From IMG/VR virus record IMGVR_UViG_3300017969_000077, positions 1 to 30,501 of that record: a stretch of 30,501 nt of DNA; one strand, written 5' to 3'. Below the pieces are notes generated by a model that saw only the letters and a list, made by a program, of their open reading frames with translations, made no database searches and was not told the origin of the DNA. Numbering within the stretch: the stretch's first letter is position 1; the number at the start of each line of letters is the position of its first letter. The stretch comes from a virus. The position numbers were made by a program, and so were the translations under genes. Shown one piece after another: positions 10,803 through 16,807 of the stretch.

Positions 10803-11078
10803 ATGAACGACGCTAAGACATTCACTTCTCTGAAGAATCTCGTTCTGACGAGGGGGTCGCGCGTCGTCGCAGGGTCGATCTACCGAGCCGACAACAAGAT
10901 CGACGCCGGAAAGCGATTCCTAGACGCGCTGCCGACCTGGCGAAAGAGCACAGGCGACGCGGCGACAATGCGGGAGCTCGAGAGGCGTCTTCGAGAGTCG
11001 ATCGAGGCTCACGAGAACACGTTGATTGCTCTCGAGCTTTTTGAACTTCGTAGACTCAACTTGGAGGACGCCGGCTGA
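10803..11078 (+). CDS. Hypothetical helical protein
   Basis: 91 residues, MNDAKTFTSLKNLVLTRGSR..., basic at the N-terminus. The C-terminal half is helical with regular leucines (MRELERRLRESIEAHENTLIALELFELRRL) and could form a coiled coil. It is leaderless. It overlaps the next gene in a TGATG arrangement. Function unknown. Confidence 0.75.
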   Translation: MNDAKTFTSLKNLVLTRGSRVVAGSIYRADNKIDAGKRFLDALPTWRKSTGDAATMRELERRLRESIEAHENTLIALELFELRRLNLEDAG

Positions 11079-11353
11079 TGCCAAGAAAAATCACGCTAGT
11101 CAGCGCAGATGGAGACTCGCGGATCGTTCTCTACTCGGTGTTCGGGCGGTTGCTTCTTCTCGTCGTCAAGTCTCCACGCGGAACGCGTCGCATTCTCGGT
11201 TTCCGCACGGAAGAGGCACTCCTCGAGAAGATCAACGTCTGTCTCAAGGACGCGGCAGAACGAGAGTCTCGAGTGCTGCTGCCAAAAGCGAAAGAGTGGC
11301 CGTGGCCGGCGCCAACAGAGAGCGATCTTCCGTATCGTTGGTTGGAAGACTAA
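11078..11353 (+). CDS. Hypothetical protein
   Basis: 91 residues, MPRKITLVSADGDSRIVLYS..., with an N-terminal beta-rich part (LVSADG...IVLYSVFGRLLLLVV) and a proline- and tryptophan-rich C-terminus (WPWPAPTESDLPYRW). One hydrophobic stretch, GRLLLLVV, is too short for a membrane span. It is translationally coupled to the previous gene, and its stop TAA is part of the next promoter element. Confidence 0.75.
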   Translation: MPRKITLVSADGDSRIVLYSVFGRLLLLVVKSPRGTRRILGFRTEEALLEKINVCLKDAAERESRVLLPKAKEWPWPAPTESDLPYRWLED

Positions 11354-11365
11354 AGATGATAAAAT
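11348..11365 (+). promoter_or_regulatory. 18-bp element promoter, divergent copy, leadered
   Basis: GACTAAAGATGATAAAAT overlapping the previous stop. A leader of about 33 nt with CGGAGACACAG precedes the ATG at 11399. Confidence 0.7.
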
Positions 11366-11398
11366 GACATCAACAACGACGAGAGAACGGAGACACAG

Positions 11399-11626
11399 AT
11401 GGCAAGAGACCTGACGTTCATGGTCGCCAACTCAATGGAGGCGTACTGCGAGAAAGTCATGGAGATCGGCGTCGAGAAAGTAGCGAAGCACGCCGGCTTG
11501 AAAGAAAGAGTCGTTAGAAAGTTCATCAACGACACATACGCGTCCAAGAACGCAGACGTTCGCAAGATTCAAGAAGCGGTCAAGGCGATCTTGGCCGAGA
11601 GCGAAGACACGGAGAAGAAAGAATGA
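11399..11626 (+). CDS. Small helix-turn-helix protein (XRE/lambda-repressor-like)
   Basis: 75 residues. Residues about 24-60 (VEKVAKHAGLKERVVRKFIND.. then VRKIQEAVKAIL) read as the helix-turn-helix core of a lambda-repressor-like domain: a VAK.AGL first helix, a short turn, a recognition helix, and a following helix that closes the fold. It probably binds DNA as a small regulator. The start follows GGAGACACAG. It overlaps the next gene by 4 bp (ATGA). Confidence 0.7.
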   Translation: MARDLTFMVANSMEAYCEKVMEIGVEKVAKHAGLKERVVRKFINDTYASKNADVRKIQEAVKAILAESEDTEKKE

Positions 11627-12225
11627 CCCCCACCGAAGAGATCAAAGCAGACATCATCGCAGAGTTCGAGCGCTCGAGAAGCGTTGCGGCAGTCATCGAC
11701 ACGTTTCGCGGTCGAGTCGGCCCAGCAGTAGTGCGCGACGTTCTTGAGCCGAGAAAGCACCTCTCGCTTTCGCGGTTCCCTCGGCGCGATGCCGCTACTG
11801 AAGACGACTTGCTTCTCGCGTTGTCGAAGGCAAACGTCGCCGGCGCACAGTCAGTTGCGGCGTACCAAGCGTATCGCGCGGAGCATCCCGAGCTTTCCAT
11901 GCCGTCAGCGCAAACAATCATCCTCCGCTTCGGCTCATGGTCTGCCGCGCGCGATGCCGCCAGGTTGCCGACGCGCCGACGCGCCATTCGGTCGACGTCA
12001 AAGAGCTTTTCAGACGATCAAATCTCAGACGCTGTCCGAGCTTTCGTAGAGTTTGCTCGCGAAGAGAAGATCAAGCCGACGCAGCAAGCGTACGATCGCT
12101 TTGCTCGTGACAGCGAGAACAAACTCCCGCTCCTCTCAACAGTTCGCGCACGTTTCTCCAAGTCATACGCGACTTGGACTCAGATCATAAGGGCTCACGA
12201 TTCAACGATTGAACGCACTCACTAA
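11623..12225 (+). CDS. Putative DNA-binding protein with homing-endonuclease-associated repeats
   Basis: 200 residues. At least two stretches look like homing-endonuclease-associated (HNH) repeats: about 62-112, ending PSAQTIILRFGSWSAARDAARL, and about 131-190, ending LSTVRARFSKSYATWTQIIRAH. In known families, such repeats are helix-turn-helix DNA-binding units attached to HNH or other nucleases. No HNH or other nuclease motif is visible, so this may be a nuclease-free regulator or a remnant. The N-terminus (VIDTFRGRVGPAVVRDVLEPR) may be a further HTH-like unit. ATGA overlap with the upstream HTH gene. Confidence 0.7.
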   Translation: MTPTEEIKADIIAEFERSRSVAAVIDTFRGRVGPAVVRDVLEPRKHLSLSRFPRRDAATEDDLLLALSKANVAGAQSVAAYQAYRAEHPELSMPSAQTIILRFGSWSAARDAARLPTRRRAIRSTSKSFSDDQISDAVRAFVEFAREEKIKPTQQAYDRFARDSENKLPLLSTVRARFSKSYATWTQIIRAHDSTIERTH

Positions 12226-12273
12226 TCGATGGCGGAAGGCAAATGTGGATACTTACGAAAGGAGGTGTAAACC

Positions 12274-12585
12274 TTGGAACGTACAGATGTAACTAGCATC
12301 AACCGCCATCGCTGGTCGGGTGTCAGATACGAGGGTCGGATCAAAGCCGACCTTTATCTCGACTTCGATCACGTCGACTACAGCGCGTCAGTTTCTGTTT
12401 GGACTGATAACGGCTGGCAGCGCATCGGTAGCTTCACTCCCAATCGGGAGGGTGCCCGGTGGAAGTCTGCCGCTTACAATCCGTCAAACATCGCCGACGC
12501 GGACGAAGAAGAGCTTCGTCAGGCGCTCGAGTTCGATCTGGACTACCTGATCGAGTTCGGTCGCGAGTTCCTCGCCGGCCTGTGA
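12274..12585 (+). CDS. Hypothetical protein with TTG start
   Basis: 103 residues, beginning at TTG behind a near-perfect AAAGGAGGTG ribosome binding site. It reads ERTDVTSINRHRWSGVRYEG..., with beta-rich aromatic strands (DLYLDFDHVDYSASVSVWTDNGW) and an acidic C-terminal helix. No ATG lies in a better position. It is preceded by a 48-bp gap and followed by a structured gap. Not recognised. Confidence 0.75.
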   Translation: MERTDVTSINRHRWSGVRYEGRIKADLYLDFDHVDYSASVSVWTDNGWQRIGSFTPNREGARWKSAAYNPSNIADADEEELRQALEFDLDYLIEFGREFLAGL

Positions 12586-12706
12586 GCCGGTGAGAAGTGA
12601 CACTCTTCGTCGGGACCACAGAAAGTGGAGAGTGGTACCCGGCGGAGGGTGTCAACCAAACAACGCGGTAGCAATGTGATAGCGTATTCATAGCAAGGAG
12701 GTCGCT
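12586..12706. other. Gap with nested inverted repeats
   Basis: TGACAC (12598-12603) pairs with GTGTCA (12649-12654), with CCAC/GTGG around AGAAA and GGTACCC pairing inside. A GAGGT ribosome binding site for the next gene follows. It may be a terminator; no promoter element of the 18-bp type is present. Confidence 0.45.
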
Positions 12707-12850
12707 ATGCAACGTGTTTGTATGAGCTGCGGCGCGCAGTATGATGACAGTCTTGAAGATCACATTGTTCTTGAGAGACCTCGAGCGGTCTCGTGTGTGA
12801 GAGTCGATAAGAAATCTTCTGAACTGGAGAACGAAAATGCAAACACTTGA
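12707..12850 (+). CDS. Small CxxC protein
   Basis: 47 residues, MQRVCMSCGAQYDDSLEDH..., with CMSC (5-8) and one later cysteine, so a zinc site is possible. AGGAGGTCGCT precedes the ATG. It overlaps the next gene by 14 bp in another frame. No family is recognised. Confidence 0.65.
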   Translation: MQRVCMSCGAQYDDSLEDHIVLERPRAVSCVRVDKKSSELENENANT

Positions 12851-13016
12851 GCAAGCCGAAAGTGACTTTGAAACCGAAGTGCTCGAGATGCTCGAGACAA
12901 TCGACAGTTCTATCTCGCAGACTCACGAAAAAACAATGGTGCCAGCGTCCATCGTGTGCGACATGCTTCTTGACATCAGATCTGCGGCAATGCGATTCAT
13001 CGAGAGATTGAACTAA
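12837..13016 (+). CDS. Hypothetical acidic helical protein
   Basis: 59 residues, MQTLEQAESDFETEVLEMLE..., helical and acidic, ending RSAAMRFIERLN. GGAGAACGAAA precedes the ATG, which lies inside the end of the upstream gene. The TAA stop is embedded in the next promoter element (AACTAAAGAAG). Confidence 0.7.
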   Translation: MQTLEQAESDFETEVLEMLETIDSSISQTHEKTMVPASIVCDMLLDIRSAAMRFIERLN

Positions 13017-13028
13017 AGAAGATATATT
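13011..13028 (+). promoter_or_regulatory. 18-bp element promoter, divergent copy, leaderless
   Basis: AACTAAAGAAGATATATT overlapping the stop of the upstream gene. GACAAT separates the -10 from ATG 13035. Confidence 0.7.
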
Positions 13029-13034
13029 GACAAT

Positions 13035-13256
13035 ATGGAAATGACGTTCGACGAGTTTGTTCTTCACGCGGTAAAGGCGCATCACGCGTGCCGCGGCGAA
13101 CTTCGCTATGGCCAAGTCGTGTTCAACGAACTTCACACAATTCGACCCGACATCGCGGAGACACTGCGCGACACTGCCAACGACCCGTTCTACAAAAGAG
13201 TCGTCAGCGACGAGACATGGCGCGTCATTCACAACAACTGGGGCGACACGGAATGA
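13035..13256 (+). CDS. Hypothetical small phage protein (YGQVVFNELHTIRPD)
   Basis: 73 residues, MEMTFDEFVLHAVKAHHACRG..., then ELRYGQVVFNELHTIRPDIAETLR and DPFYKRVV. I recall small phage proteins with 'RxGQ..FN.L...RP.....' and 'DPFY'; they have no assigned function. It is probably leaderless. It overlaps the next gene by 4 bp (ATGA). Confidence 0.75.
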   Translation: MEMTFDEFVLHAVKAHHACRGELRYGQVVFNELHTIRPDIAETLRDTANDPFYKRVVSDETWRVIHNNWGDTE

Positions 13257-13492
13257 TCAGCATCGACACGATTCACTTCAACGTCGACAAAGAAAAATCG
13301 CTCATCTTTTCGATAGCGAGCGTCGACAAGCGTGTTGAGTGCGCGCTACTCGAGAAAGACTCTCTCGTGCCGGCTGACGAGTGGGCAGAAGAGTTCTCGA
13401 CCGGAGACGATGTTGTGCCGGTCGACGATTTGATCGATCTAGTCATCTTGGCAAGAAAAGCCCTCGATTGGGCAGAAGACGACATCCCATGA
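13253..13492 (+). CDS. Hypothetical acidic protein
   Basis: 79 residues, MISIDTIHFNVDKEKSLIFS..., beta-rich at the start, with a very acidic C-terminal half (DEWAEEFSTGDDVVPVDDLIDL). The start is fixed by the ATGA overlap with the previous gene. No cysteine pair. Unknown function. Confidence 0.7.
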   Translation: MISIDTIHFNVDKEKSLIFSIASVDKRVECALLEKDSLVPADEWAEEFSTGDDVVPVDDLIDLVILARKALDWAEDDIP

Positions 13493-13498
13493 TATAGT
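13493..13498 (+). promoter_or_regulatory. Possible -10 box (TATAGT)
   Basis: TATAGT just after the stop at 13492, without the CTAAAG half. A leader of about 45 nt with GGAGAAAAG precedes the ATG at 13549. Confidence 0.35.
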
Positions 13499-13548
13499 GC
13501 CTCACATTCGGAGGCCGAAGCAACCCTGACGAACAGACTGGAGAAAAG

Positions 13549-13653
13549 ATGCGTTTTGACATCGAGTTTTACAACACTGCCGTGGGAATCACCTGGGGCC
13601 TAGTAGTTTTTCTACTCGGAGGAATGTTTATTACGCGCAAGCGCGGTAGGTAG
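13549..13653 (+). CDS. 34-residue single-span membrane peptide
   Basis: MRFDIEFYNTAVGITWG, then LVVFLLGGMFITRKRGR: one membrane span (about residues 11-28) followed by a basic tail, which predicts N-out/C-in topology. A good GGAGAAAAG site precedes the ATG. The gene is too short for homology calls; small single-span peptides of this kind are frequent in phages. Confidence 0.65.
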   Translation: MRFDIEFYNTAVGITWGLVVFLLGGMFITRKRGR

Positions 13654-13728
13654 ATTCACGCTTCGCCAGCGATGCGGCCGGCCTAGTGCCCTTGCGACTC
13701 GCAATTGGAAAAACTAATGAAAGATAGC

Positions 13729-13765
13729 CTCGAGCGGGTGGTCTCAAGCAGACTGCCCGCTCGAG
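13729..13765 (+). promoter_or_regulatory. Strong hairpin in the leader of the gene at 13787
   Basis: CTCGAGCGGG (13729-13738) pairs exactly with CCCGCTCGAG (13756-13765), with an inner GTCT/AGAC pairing. It lies about 20 bp before the ribosome binding site GAAGGA of the gene at 13787. It could be a terminator or a leader regulatory hairpin. Confidence 0.5.
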
Positions 13766-13786
13766 ACATCTCTCCGCTGTGAAGGA

Positions 13787-14305
13787 ATGACGATGCACAT
13801 TTACGGATGTGAACCCGACTCGCCGGCTGGCGAGAAGTTCTACAGAAACGTCTGGGCGTGGCACTCTCTTTGGACGTACTGCGAAGATCGTCACGAGGAC
13901 TTGGCGCATCGCGTTCATCGTCCGTACGCCTCGGATGGCGATGGGCTTGACGAAAACGAGGCAACAGATCTCGGTTGGCGACTGTTCTTCGATCTTGTTC
14001 ACGGAATCGCTGAAGAATACGTCGACTCGAGAAACGCGATCGTGTACGCGCTACCAAACAACGAATGTCACATTTGCGGCGGCTCTGGTGTTCGCTCAGA
14101 CCAGGTCGGAGAAGATCTGTCGATGCCGTGGCGCGCTCTTGACGTCGATCAGGCAATCAAACTCGGCAGAGCCCGCGGCTGGTGTAACTACTGCCGCGGA
14201 GAGGGTAGAGTTCTCGAGTTCGAACGCAGCCACCGGCTAAGCACTGTCGACATCGCGGAGTTCGCAGACTTCTTAGTTCATTCCGGCGGGTTTGAAATCT
14301 ACTAA
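13787..14305 (+). CDS. MGMDVYG-type zinc protein, second copy
   Basis: 172 residues, MTMHIYGCEPDSPAGEKFY..., paralogous to the protein at 2978. It keeps NVWAWHSLWTYC, both cysteine pairs C94/C97 and C133/C136 (CNYCRGEG), DLSMPWRALD and the SGGFEIY end. It differs from the first copy in lacking the 18-bp promoter and having a strong hairpin in front. GAAGGA is directly adjacent to the ATG. Zinc binding is likely; function unknown. Confidence 0.85.
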   Translation: MTMHIYGCEPDSPAGEKFYRNVWAWHSLWTYCEDRHEDLAHRVHRPYASDGDGLDENEATDLGWRLFFDLVHGIAEEYVDSRNAIVYALPNNECHICGGSGVRSDQVGEDLSMPWRALDVDQAIKLGRARGWCNYCRGEGRVLEFERSHRLSTVDIAEFADFLVHSGGFEIY

Positions 14306-14321
14306 CTAAAGAAGATACAAT
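14304..14321 (+). promoter_or_regulatory. 18-bp element promoter, leaderless class
   Basis: AACTAAAGAAGATACAAT overlapping the previous stop. GTAGGC separates the -10 from ATG 14328. Confidence 0.8.
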
Positions 14322-14327
14322 GTAGGC

Positions 14328-14528
14328 ATGGGCAAGTACAGCGAAGTTATTGACAACATCGTTGAGAGAACCGGATGGCCGCGGTCGTTCGCAAGCGAAT
14401 ACGCCGTGGCGCGGCTGTATCATCACGAAAGCCATCTCCGGGCGATGAAATCCGCGATGAAGTCGTCGTACGTCACCTCCGCGGAAAAAGAGCAGGTCAA
14501 GCGGCTCAGCGCAGAAGAACGTGCTTGA
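14328..14528 (+). CDS. Hypothetical basic helical protein
   Basis: 66 residues, MGKYSEVIDNIVERTGWPRS..., helical and basic in the second half (HLRAMKSAMKSSYVTSAEKEQVKRL). It is leaderless. The stop touches the next promoter element. No recognised domain. Confidence 0.7.
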   Translation: MGKYSEVIDNIVERTGWPRSFASEYAVARLYHHESHLRAMKSAMKSSYVTSAEKEQVKRLSAEERA

Positions 14529-14545
14529 TCTAAAGAAAGTAAGAT
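14528..14545 (+). promoter_or_regulatory. 18-bp element promoter, divergent copy, leaderless
   Basis: ATCTAAAGAAAGTAAGAT with a weak -10 (TAAGAT). GACCTC separates it from ATG 14552. Confidence 0.7.
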
Positions 14546-14551
14546 GACCTC

Positions 14552-14893
14552 ATGACAACGACAGCGACCCCGACCATCGAGATTGACGTGACGATTATGT
14601 CGCCTCTCGTCAATGCCGAGTGCTCGAGCGACAACAAGTGGTGGCTCGAAATACAAATGACAGGCAACAACTCGCCGCGCGTGCTGCGAAAAGTCCGAAT
14701 CAACTTCCGTCAGCCGTGTAGCTCATTTGACGAAGCACTCGAGGAGTTCAAAGACTGGGCAAAGCACCGCGGGCTGGGATCGTTTGAGCCCGCGATCGAG
14801 TACTTCGAGGCGCTGGACAGGGCGATCATCAACGAAGCGCGCGACAAAATTTACGGAAAGATCGTGACGCTTCCTCTGCCGTCTTGGGCCTGA
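14552..14893 (+). CDS. Hypothetical soluble protein
   Basis: 113 residues, MTTTATPTIEIDVTIMSPLV..., with an N-terminal beta-rich half (WWLEIQMTG...RVLRKVRINF), a helical middle (SFDEALEEFKDWAKHRG) and a C-terminal helix. It is leaderless. No catalytic or metal motif is seen. Confidence 0.75.
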   Translation: MTTTATPTIEIDVTIMSPLVNAECSSDNKWWLEIQMTGNNSPRVLRKVRINFRQPCSSFDEALEEFKDWAKHRGLGSFEPAIEYFEALDRAIINEARDKIYGKIVTLPLPSWA

Positions 14894-14898
14894 TGTCT

Positions 14899-14916
14899 TT
14901 CTAAAGACATTATAAT
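14899..14916 (+). promoter_or_regulatory. 18-bp element promoter, divergent copy, leaderless
   Basis: TTCTAAAGACATTATAAT. ATCTTC separates the -10 from ATG 14923. The sigma-like gene probably also depends on this promoter. Confidence 0.75.
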
Positions 14917-14922
14917 ATCTTC

Positions 14923-15021
14923 ATGAACAAAAACGCCGATGATGTTGGCTGGTGGTTTGCGCTTAGTTGCTTGGCAGCGGGGGTGGCCACTCTACTGACG
15001 AGCATCTTCATTCTTCACTGA
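14923..15021 (+). CDS. 32-residue membrane peptide
   Basis: MNKNADDVGWWFALSCLAAG, then VATLLTSIFILH: a single predicted membrane span filling most of the peptide. It is leaderless. The sigma-like gene starts 5 bp after its stop, so both are likely co-transcribed. In ECF systems, a membrane anti-sigma factor often sits next to the sigma gene, but this peptide has almost no cytoplasmic part, so such a role is speculative. Confidence 0.65.
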   Translation: MNKNADDVGWWFALSCLAAGVATLLTSIFILH

Positions 15022-15026
15022 CGCGA

Positions 15027-15554
15027 ATGACAACGACAAACGTAGCTTCAACTCTCGAAAAAGAGTACCGATCGTTCAAGAAGATGATCGCGTCGTACGC
15101 GACAAAGAAGGGGTCGAGCGACCCAGACGAGATCGTCTCGATGACTTTCTCTAAGCTGCTTGCTCGAGACTCAGTCTACGGCGGGACCAGCGGTCTTCGA
15201 TCGCTTGCTCTCGTGATCGCGCACGCGGCAGTCATGGACGAGCATCGCAGAAATTCCGCGAGAAAGACTGAGCCCTGCGACCCAGAAAACTTTTCCTTCG
15301 CGTTCAACGGCAAACTGTCTTGCGAAGACGTCTACGCATTCGAGAATGACGACTACCGAGCAAACGTAGAAGCTCTCAGGAAAGCTTTCGAAGTGCTTGA
15401 CGACAGATCGCGTGAAATCGTCTCGTTGCGGTACGCTTGGGAGCTTTCGTCAAAGGAGATCTCAGCAAAGCTGCAAATGAGTGACGCAGCCGTTCGAGTA
15501 GCTCTTCACAGAGCAACAAAGCGCCTCCGCGACGAGATAGTTCTTGTCGCGTAA
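15027..15554 (+). CDS. ECF-like sigma-70 family protein
   Basis: 175 residues. Residues about 12-80 match sigma region 2: YRSFKKMIASYATKKG, then DPDEIVSMTFSKLLARD and LALVIAHAAVMDEHRRNSARK, the usual D.EDLVQ..F and A....D..RR.. pattern. Residues about 113-170 match region 4: AFEVLDDRSREIVSLRY, then LSSKEISAKLQMSDAAVRVALHRATKRL, a clear helix-turn-helix. Regions 1 and 3 are absent, as in ECF sigma factors. It probably redirects host RNA polymerase. The start is the ATG just after the upstream stop. Confidence 0.85.
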   Translation: MTTTNVASTLEKEYRSFKKMIASYATKKGSSDPDEIVSMTFSKLLARDSVYGGTSGLRSLALVIAHAAVMDEHRRNSARKTEPCDPENFSFAFNGKLSCEDVYAFENDDYRANVEALRKAFEVLDDRSREIVSLRYAWELSSKEISAKLQMSDAAVRVALHRATKRLRDEIVLVA

Positions 15555-15555
15555 G

Positions 15556-15579
15556 CAACAACACAACACAACACAACAC
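15556..15579. repeat. ACAAC tandem microsatellite
   Basis: AACAACACAACACAACACAAC: about four 5-bp units in the leader of the gene at 15591. A length change here would alter the leader, not the coding frame. Confidence 0.6.
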
Positions 15580-15590
15580 TGGAGCGACGT

Positions 15591-15920
15591 ATGGACGCAG
15601 AAGAAGTATTGAAAGCAATTGAGAGCGGCCGGCTTGACGGAGATCTTTTCAACATTGACAACGCGGTCGCCGAGAGACGAGAAAAGATTCGCGTGACCGC
15701 GAAAGTCGACGACTATCTGATCGGAGACCGCGTACGCGTGAACACTAAGGCGTCGCCGGCGTATATTCACGGCGAGCTCGGGACAATTGTCGGCAAAGCG
15801 CGAACAAAGCTTCTCATGCGATTTGACAGGCCGGTCGGAAGGTTTTCGTCAGTCGATGAGAACGGAATCTCGCATGGCGTCGAGGTGAAGGTGCCGCTGT
15901 CGATCATTGACAAGGTATAG
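15591..15920 (+). CDS. Hypothetical protein with KOW-like segment
   Basis: 109 residues. The second half, GDRVRVNTKASPAYIHGELG then TIVGKARTKLLMRFDRPVGRF, resembles the turn-and-strand pattern of small KOW/SH3-like beta barrels that bind nucleic acid or protein. The N-terminal half is helical and charged. GGAGCGACGT precedes the ATG. Similar 'D.V......P.Y..G..G.V......' proteins are frequent in actinophages. Confidence 0.7.
   Translation: MDAEEVLKAIESGRLDGDLFNIDNAVAERREKIRVTAKVDDYLIGDRVRVNTKASPAYIHGELGTIVGKARTKLLMRFDRPVGRFSSVDENGISHGVEVKVPLSIIDKV
15915..15920 (+). promoter_or_regulatory. Possible -10 (TATAGT), leaderless arrangement
   Basis: TATAGT overlaps the stop of the upstream gene and lies 7 nt before GTG 15928. 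It has no CTAAAG half. Confidence 0.4.
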
Positions 15921-15927
15921 TACCGAT

Positions 15928-16518
15928 GTGACGACAATTCTCGCGGTTCAAGGCGACACCTGGTCAGTTGTTGGCTGCGATTCGCTCGTGTCCGACGACA
16001 ACGGCAGAGCATACAGCCTCGCGCCTGGTGTCTCGAAGATGACCGAAAAGTCAGGCTATGTCATGGCGACTGCCGGCGATCTTCGTGCGATCAACATCGT
16101 TTGTCACGCTTTTGATCCGCCAAAGCCGCCGAAAGTCTTTGGCGCAGACTTGGATTCGTTTTTCACGTCGAAGTTCATACCTGCCCTCCGCGAGTGCTTT
16201 GAGTCCCACGGATACGCGACAAAGAGCGACAAAGAGCAAGCAGCTCACGGGTCGTCGCTCATCATCTCAGTTCGCGGCGTGATCTACGCGGTAGACGAAG
16301 ACTACGCTTGGACTCGAGACAGATATGGGTTCTATAGCGCCGGCAGCGGCGGAGACTATGCGATCGGCGCGATGAACGCTCTATGCGACTACAATCCGAA
16401 CTTTCTCTCAGACGTGCTCGCGGTAGAGTATGTTCAGAGAGCTATTGAAATAGCAACAAAACTTGACACAGGTTCAAGGCTACCATCACAGGTAATCTCT
16501 CAGACCATAGCACCCTAG
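15928..16518 (+). CDS. Proteasome-like (Ntn-hydrolase) beta-subunit family protein
   Basis: 196 residues from GTG: MTTILAVQGDTWSVVGCDS. Removal of Met would expose an N-terminal Thr, the nucleophile of 20S/HslV-type proteases. D18 in CDS and K37 in GVSKM sit where the catalytic Asp17 and Lys33 fall in that family. SAGSGGDYAIGAM (about residues 138-150) matches the family's GSGG.YA..A turn. Actinophages often carry such proteins; their substrates are not known, and a role in virion or host protein processing is inference. A longer start at TTG 15907 is possible but lacks the family's N-terminus. Confidence 0.8.
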   Translation: MTTILAVQGDTWSVVGCDSLVSDDNGRAYSLAPGVSKMTEKSGYVMATAGDLRAINIVCHAFDPPKPPKVFGADLDSFFTSKFIPALRECFESHGYATKSDKEQAAHGSSLIISVRGVIYAVDEDYAWTRDRYGFYSAGSGGDYAIGAMNALCDYNPNFLSDVLAVEYVQRAIEIATKLDTGSRLPSQVISQTIAP

Positions 16519-16526
16519 GAGACACA

Positions 16527-16793
16527 GTGACGCCGTCATGGATGAAAAACGCACCCTGCTCGGGAAAATCAGAGCTATTTTTCAACGAAACGTCGAAAAA
16601 GACAGTAGAAAGAGCCAGAAAGATCTGCCAGTCGTGTAGTGCAAGAGAAAAGTGCTACGAGCACGCGATGAAACACACGGACCTTGGCGTCTGGGCCGGA
16701 CTTACAACGAACCAGCGCGAAAAAATCAAGCGGCAGATCAGAAAAACCCTGAGAAATGACAGAAAGTCAACTCAGAAGCAAGAGTCTATGTAA
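16527..16793 (+). CDS. whiB-like: WhiB-family iron-sulfur transcription factor
   Basis: 88 residues. Four cysteines C11, C34, C37 and C43 (CSGKSELFF...KICQSCSAREKC) match the [4Fe-4S] cluster ligands of WhiB proteins. GVWAG (54-58) corresponds to the family turn GVWGG. A basic C-terminal tail (REKIKRQIRKTLRNDRK) would bind DNA. WhiB proteins are restricted to actinobacteria and their phages and act with the primary sigma factor. In phage TM4, a WhiB protein represses host whiB2. The GTG start follows AGGAGACACA. Confidence 0.9.
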   Translation: MTPSWMKNAPCSGKSELFFNETSKKTVERARKICQSCSAREKCYEHAMKHTDLGVWAGLTTNQREKIKRQIRKTLRNDRKSTQKQESM

Positions 16794-16807
16794 TATTGTC
16801 TTTCGCT

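Noticed and set aside
11623-12225. Homing endonuclease
   Set aside because: Repeat units are present but no nuclease motif was found, and there is no interrupted gene or intron nearby.
14923-15021. Anti-sigma factor partner of the sigma gene
   Set aside because: The 32-residue peptide is almost all membrane span and lacks a zinc or sigma-binding cytoplasmic domain; adjacency alone is not enough.
15556-15579. CRISPR-like repeat (ACAAC units)
   Set aside because: Units are 5 bp with no spacers; it is a microsatellite. No CRISPR array is seen anywhere in the window.
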